DNA of 64,000 nt from Siphonodentalium dalli. Taxonomy: Eukaryota > Mollusca > Scaphopoda > Gadilida > Siphonodentaliidae. The notes below the pieces were generated by a model. The model had not been told where the DNA came from. It saw only the letters and a list, made by a program, of their open reading frames with translations, and made no database searches. The stretch covers positions 2,294,001 through 2,358,000 of the forward strand of contig CP136064.1 of NCBI GenBank assembly GCA_032622095.1, in the 5' to 3' direction. Made by a program: the position numbers and the translations under genes. Positions 60,013 to 64,000 of the stretch are shown one piece after another; the first letter of the stretch is position 1, and every line of letters begins with the position of its first letter.

Positions 60013-60171
60013 TAAGGATTAACTGTCATGTGGACTATTTTTATGGAGATGTAACGGTGAGGTAAGTGGTCATAACTTGTATGTAAAACCCTTCGGGTTT
60101 TACACAAGTTATGTCCACTTACCTCACCGTTACATCTCCATAAAAACAGTCCACATGACAGTTAATCCTTA
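60013..60171. repeat. 159-bp near-perfect palindrome
   Basis: ~76-bp arms (TAAGGATTAACTGTCATGTG.. and its complement) with a few mismatches, turning at AAAACCC-TTC-GGGTTTT near 60091. Confidence 0.92.
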
Positions 60172-60954
60172 TGTAAATAAGGTTCCGAGTGACTAAAATA
60201 GACACTGGGCCCTGATTGGTCAATAGCCTTGTGTGCTTTTTACATAAAAAAAATCATCACACCTCTTCCCTATGATTTCCCATAGGTAAAATAACCATTG
60301 GCACAGGAATTAACCCTTTGTAGTGAAGTTTGAATTTTTTGGTGTGGTCTAAAATATGACTATTGTTTTATGCAGTTCTGACACTAGTTACGAAAACATA
60401 AGATTTAAAGGCGAATTCCCTGCTAGACAGACATGATTTTTTTGTGTAAAAAGTTTCCCAAAATGTAAATTTTTCAGATTTAAAGAAAATTTTGCACCCA
60501 ACATTTATATTGCCAACACTATACACTAAAACGTTAGCACTGAGGCCTATGGAAAACATTTACACCAGTGTAACCTTATCCAGGTGAAGAAACATTGGGG
60601 GGTAAATTGGATTGAATTTGTCTTCTGTCTTTTAGGCGGTCCTTCTATCCATCTGTCTGTTGGTATGTCTATCCATCCATCTATCAACAATTGTTTTCTT
60701 CTCCATATTAAAGACCGGATGTGTTTATATATTTTGGTGTGCATGTTCCCTAGGTGACTCACGATCAGATTTGTTCAAATAAGTTCATCAGATCAAATAG
60801 GTGCGAAGCCAGGCCCATAACTCTTTCCCTCCATAGTAAATCTAAAAACTATATCTTCTCAATAACCATTGGGTCTCTATATAGCTTATATTTTATATGG
60901 AGGGGCCTTGGGTGACCAGGGTTCAGATTTGTTCAAATGGTGTCATTTTTAGGA

Positions 60955-61030
60955 AAAGAGGCTCACAGAGGGTGAATTCAGTGATGCATAGCATCAGTAA
61001 ATTCCCCTTTTGGGGACCTCATTCTGCAAA
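60955..61030. repeat. L-type single palindrome
   Basis: GAGGCTCACAGAGGGTGAATT and AATTCCCCTTTTGGGGACCT face each other around GATGCATAGCATC, followed by TCTGCAAAGGTCAGACACAC as in the other L copies. Confidence 0.65.
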
Positions 61031-61802
61031 GGTCAGACACACTAAATACAGTCTTGGCTGTTCCAATATTATTTTCTTAACCACCACTTATCCAGGTGAA
61101 TCATACCCTGATTTTCCAAAGAAAAAAAAAGGGGGGGGTATATTGATATTACTAGATGAATGGATCTCATAGATGGGGAATCACATTTGTTCTAATACTG
61201 GTATAATAATATTGATTTCAAGGCAGCCTGGTGGGGGCAATATATGAGGGAGTGGGAGTGTAGAGGGGTGGAGTTTTGACCCCCTGCTTTGATAAAAATT
61301 TAAACAGTTGAAAATTTCATGCCTGATACAACATTAGTTGTAAATTAGATATTCACACCAATAATAGGTTAGAATTGTTCTCATAGTTTGGTTTGATTTT
61401 CCAACATGTATGTTTTTAAATCAACAGTCCATATGTTCCTACTTCAGGTTAAACTGGTGGAAAGAATTGGCCACAAATTTTAACTTTATGGGGGGTGTCA
61501 GGTTGGTAATTTTCAAAAGTTTGAGAGCTTTAATTAAGTACTGGTACCAGTTGTCAAATTCAACCTAAGAGGGGTGTGCAAAAGGAATTTTGTGAACTTA
61601 GTACTGTGGTATGGTTGGAGATTTGACAGTGTTGTGCATTAGAAAGTTCAAGGTGAAGAGCCCTGCTCATCTGAGAACCTCCAGCTATGTCCATGTTTTG
61701 AACTACTTAAGTGATTTTGTCAAGTACTGACCTGTAGTCATCAGAGTCCCAGTCTTCTCAGTCTTTACAGTCTAATGAGCGACCCAGTCATTGACTGTCT
61801 TG

Positions 61803-62206
61803 TTGTTTGAGAATATTGCCATTTGATTGAAAGAATTTCAGATTTTTGAACATTGATGAATGTTTATCAGGACTTATATTTTGTTTATTATTGACTAATC
61901 ACACCGTGTTCCATAAATCAACGACCTCATTACATCTACTTATTTTGTGTCTGGGCACAGAGGAAAGTCCTGTTAAAAATAACGAAAATTGTAGGTGATT
62001 TCATTTTTAAAATGACATAAATTTGCCCAAAAATTATCTTATTTGGTGGACATAAGATAATATAACAATACCATTTGTTGTGAGGTGTGTGTTATTCAAC
62101 TCGTTATGATTTTTCGCGAGGTAGAGACTTGTTAGAATCAGGTCTGTTAGACTGTATGTTACACTAACATGTATAATTATTACAGTGTTTTATTTTCTAT
62201 TTTTCA
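61803..62206. other. No gene
   Basis: AT-rich. It ends in a pyrimidine-rich TTTATTTTCTATTTTTCAG acceptor-like sequence. Confidence 0.4.
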
Positions 62207-62208
62207 GG

Positions 62209-62750
62209 GATACTTGGGATCTATATCATGTTCATCACATGCACTATCAGAAGTTCAATTCTGTGATCTGAGATCTGTCATGTACTGGTTTCTGAATAAA
62301 TTAGCAAATGTTGTCAGACAACTTCCTTGAACAGGTGTAAAATTCACATTCACAAGCAGTGTCGTCAGTGATTAAATTGGACTAAAAAGCCAATATGTTT
62401 TGTGTGACCCTGTGAGCTCTCATGATGGAAAGACAAAATCTACAATAAGCACGCTTTTCAATACTAGAATGACGTGTTGGGGAAATTCAAACTATTTGAG
62501 TTTGTCAAGAATGCAATAGATGTCTTTGGGGGAGAATCCATTTGTACACTCTATAGTGATTCTTGTGTCTGCTGATGCAGATTTCTTTGTCCTGTGCAAC
62601 AAACTTATCATGGCATAGGGAACATCTTGTTGTTTATTTTTGGAAAGTGCCATAATTTACACTTGAAGGTGAACGGAAAACGGTGCACCGGTGATCAAAG
62701 AAGACCTGAAGACTCCACCATGATGTGATTGCCTTCTGATTAATAAAATA
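62209..62750 (+). other. Weak candidate 3'-terminal exon and UTR
   Basis: After the acceptor-like TTTTCTATTTTTCAG, one frame reads ILGIYIMFITCTIRSSIL then stops, and another stays open for 41 codons. An AATAAA lies near 62742. This could be the end of a gene transcribed from the left, but neither frame is recognisable and no preceding exon is identified. Confidence 0.2.
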
Positions 62751-64000
62751 TTGGTGCCAACAATAAGAACATATTATTTTTAACTAAATCCAAATTCACC
62801 AACAACCCATAATATCACATTGGGTTATATTAGAATGACATGCCGGGTGGTATCATTTAAAACAAAGTTAACCTGGTAATTTCTTGCTATGCTTGTCATG
62901 TTCCAGAGTGTGCTAAAATACCAATAGGCCAAATTGATTGTGGCTGGTCCTCGCTACCAAAACCAATTATACCACACGCATTAAAATGGACTGATTTCTG
63001 TCAAACTTTTGTGTTGATTGAAGGTTATACAAACTTGCAGATAAAATATAAGACTTGAAAAATCATAACAATGTAAAAATAAATAAATATCATTATGCCT
63101 ACTTACTGACCCGTAAATAAATTTCTATCGGAACCAATGTCATATGTATCAATTACGAGGGTTCCTTTTAGCTCCTTCCTTATATGACAAAAGTGAGTGA
63201 CTCACTTTGGTGTAGAAAGTTAGTTGAAAAGAGAAAATTAAATTAATATTTATTACTTGTACATATATATATCAATTGTGAATTTGTGAGTCTCTTTAGA
63301 GTGGATAATGTTATACAAATCATTTATTGTGACCTTGATGTACTACTATCTATATTCCTGAAACATGACTGCAAAAAGCAATCATTAGGTTCAATTAGAT
63401 ATTCAAAGAAAGAACATACACCACTGAAGGATTGCAGTCAATTCCTGCTTCCAGTTAGATGTTATATTTTATGCAAAGTAATTTGTATGCGATATTTGAA
63501 TGGCAATAAGTTTGCCCATGTGATTGCCAGATGATGGCTATTTCACAATATGTCCCAGAGTCAGGTATGTGGATATTCTGAGAAGTGTGTCTATACGCTT
63601 GCGACATGTAATATTGTTTTGTACTGTCAAACTACTGATGGTGTGTAGTGTCATTTAAAGCATATATGGAAATTATCCGAAGGCAAATAATATCACTAAA
63701 ATTTCCAGTTTTGTGGTTAAGTATATGAGTTTCTAAATAGAAATTTTGCGATTCCATTGAATTTGAAGTCAAATTGTTAGGCAACAGATGTAGATGCAGG
63801 GGGTGGGGGGGGGGGGGGGGGGGGGGTGTCGTGTCAGTTGGGGGATGGTGATCGATTGTGTGATAAACTGCTCATTTATGTTACTGTTGACACTCCTGCT
63901 GTATTGGAAGGACATTTGACATTTATCTTGCAAAGCTTGAGGTCACTTCATACCAAGCATGTGATATTGATATAGTGGCAAGTGCGTCCATATGCTTGTG
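62751..64000. other. No supported gene
   Basis: The open frame 63286-63534 (82 residues) shows no domain and AT-driven codon use. The sequence looks less repetitive than the rest of the window. Confidence 0.35.
63799..63826 (+). repeat. Poly-G tract (5 G, T, 22 G)
   Basis: The longest G run in the window. Confidence 0.95.

Larger units (their letters stand above)
57605..61802 (+). mobile_element. Element B2, Helentron-like, with nested insertions
   Basis: Head AGCACACCTGAGAC..GTCTCCTGTGGAGCT after TTTT, then B units (TGGTGTGGATGTTCCCTAGG). N2 interrupts it at 57886-58903, an L repeat lies at 59088-59600, and B-type units reappear at ~60640-60960. The 3' block at 61739-61802 (GAGTCCCAGTCTTCTCAGTC, hairpin CAGTCA-T-TGACTG, tail TCTTG then T) matches B1. 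Whether 57.6 and 61.8 kb belong to a single insertion is inferred from this order. Confidence 0.55.

Overview
This window is eukaryotic nuclear DNA that is AT-rich, gene-poor and almost entirely repetitive. It has no dense operon-like ORFs, it contains tRNA-derived SINEs with target duplications and splice-type exon fragments, and most of its length is nested transposable elements and satellites. The repeat vocabulary (heads with CCGTCCGTC followed by 110-165 bp tandem units carrying words such as GAGTTATGGCCCTT, and (AATC)n-tailed SINEs) looks to me like a mollusc, probably a bivalve or gastropod. That is recognition from memory, not a database result. I found no complete protein-coding gene. 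The coding traces are four fragments: a SWIM zinc-finger relic (14.6-15.2 kb, minus), a transmembrane 3'-exon-like ORF (18.8-19.0 kb), a MULE-transposase-like exon with a frameshift (20.2-20.5 kb), and a LINE reverse-transcriptase C-terminus (24.7-24.9 kb).

Layout. 1-1.7 kb: no gene. 1.7-3.9 kb: element B1. 3.9-6.4 kb: degenerate dispersed repeats. 6.4-10.6 kb: element A1, a roughly 160-bp tandem array, split by a 1.4-kb foldback element. 10.9-14.6 kb: a large foldback of 41-bp minisatellite units, holding element C and a SINE. 14.6-15.2 kb: SWIM relic. 16.1-18.3 kb: TIR element rich in CCGCGGTA. 18.8-20.5 kb: two exon-like fragments. 21.2-22.7 kb: a TTAA-flanked MITE and element A3. 23.0-27.3 kb: DIRS-like element H. 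27.9-33.5 kb: element E, interrupted by D and by DIRS-like element F. 33.8-37.1 kb: Harbinger-like and hAT-like non-autonomous elements. 37.7-54.2 kb: a repeat domain with J repeats in opposite orientations at its two ends; between them lie an 88-bp hairpin satellite, element A2, a 42-bp satellite, a SINE and DIRS-like element G. 55.0-55.2 kb: paired palindromes. 57.1-61.8 kb: MITE K3 and element B2 with nested hAT insertions. 61.8-64.0 kb: mostly single-copy-looking DNA with one weak terminal-exon candidate.

Two structural patterns stand out. First, at least five families that differ in sequence (A-E) share one plan: a 5' terminal word, a short GC-rich head, tandem units, the inverted complement of the 5' word, a small hairpin, and a short tail usually ending CTCTTG or TCTTG. 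In nearly every copy whose termini can be seen, the element sits between two T residues with no target duplication. This is the signature of non-autonomous Helentron (rolling-circle) elements carrying satellite arrays. Second, three large elements (F, G, H) independently show inverted terminal repeats plus an internal complementary region made of the complements of both outer ends. That is the architecture of DIRS-order tyrosine-recombinase retrotransposons. Many insertions can be ordered in time because the interrupted host repeat supplies its own empty-site sequence.
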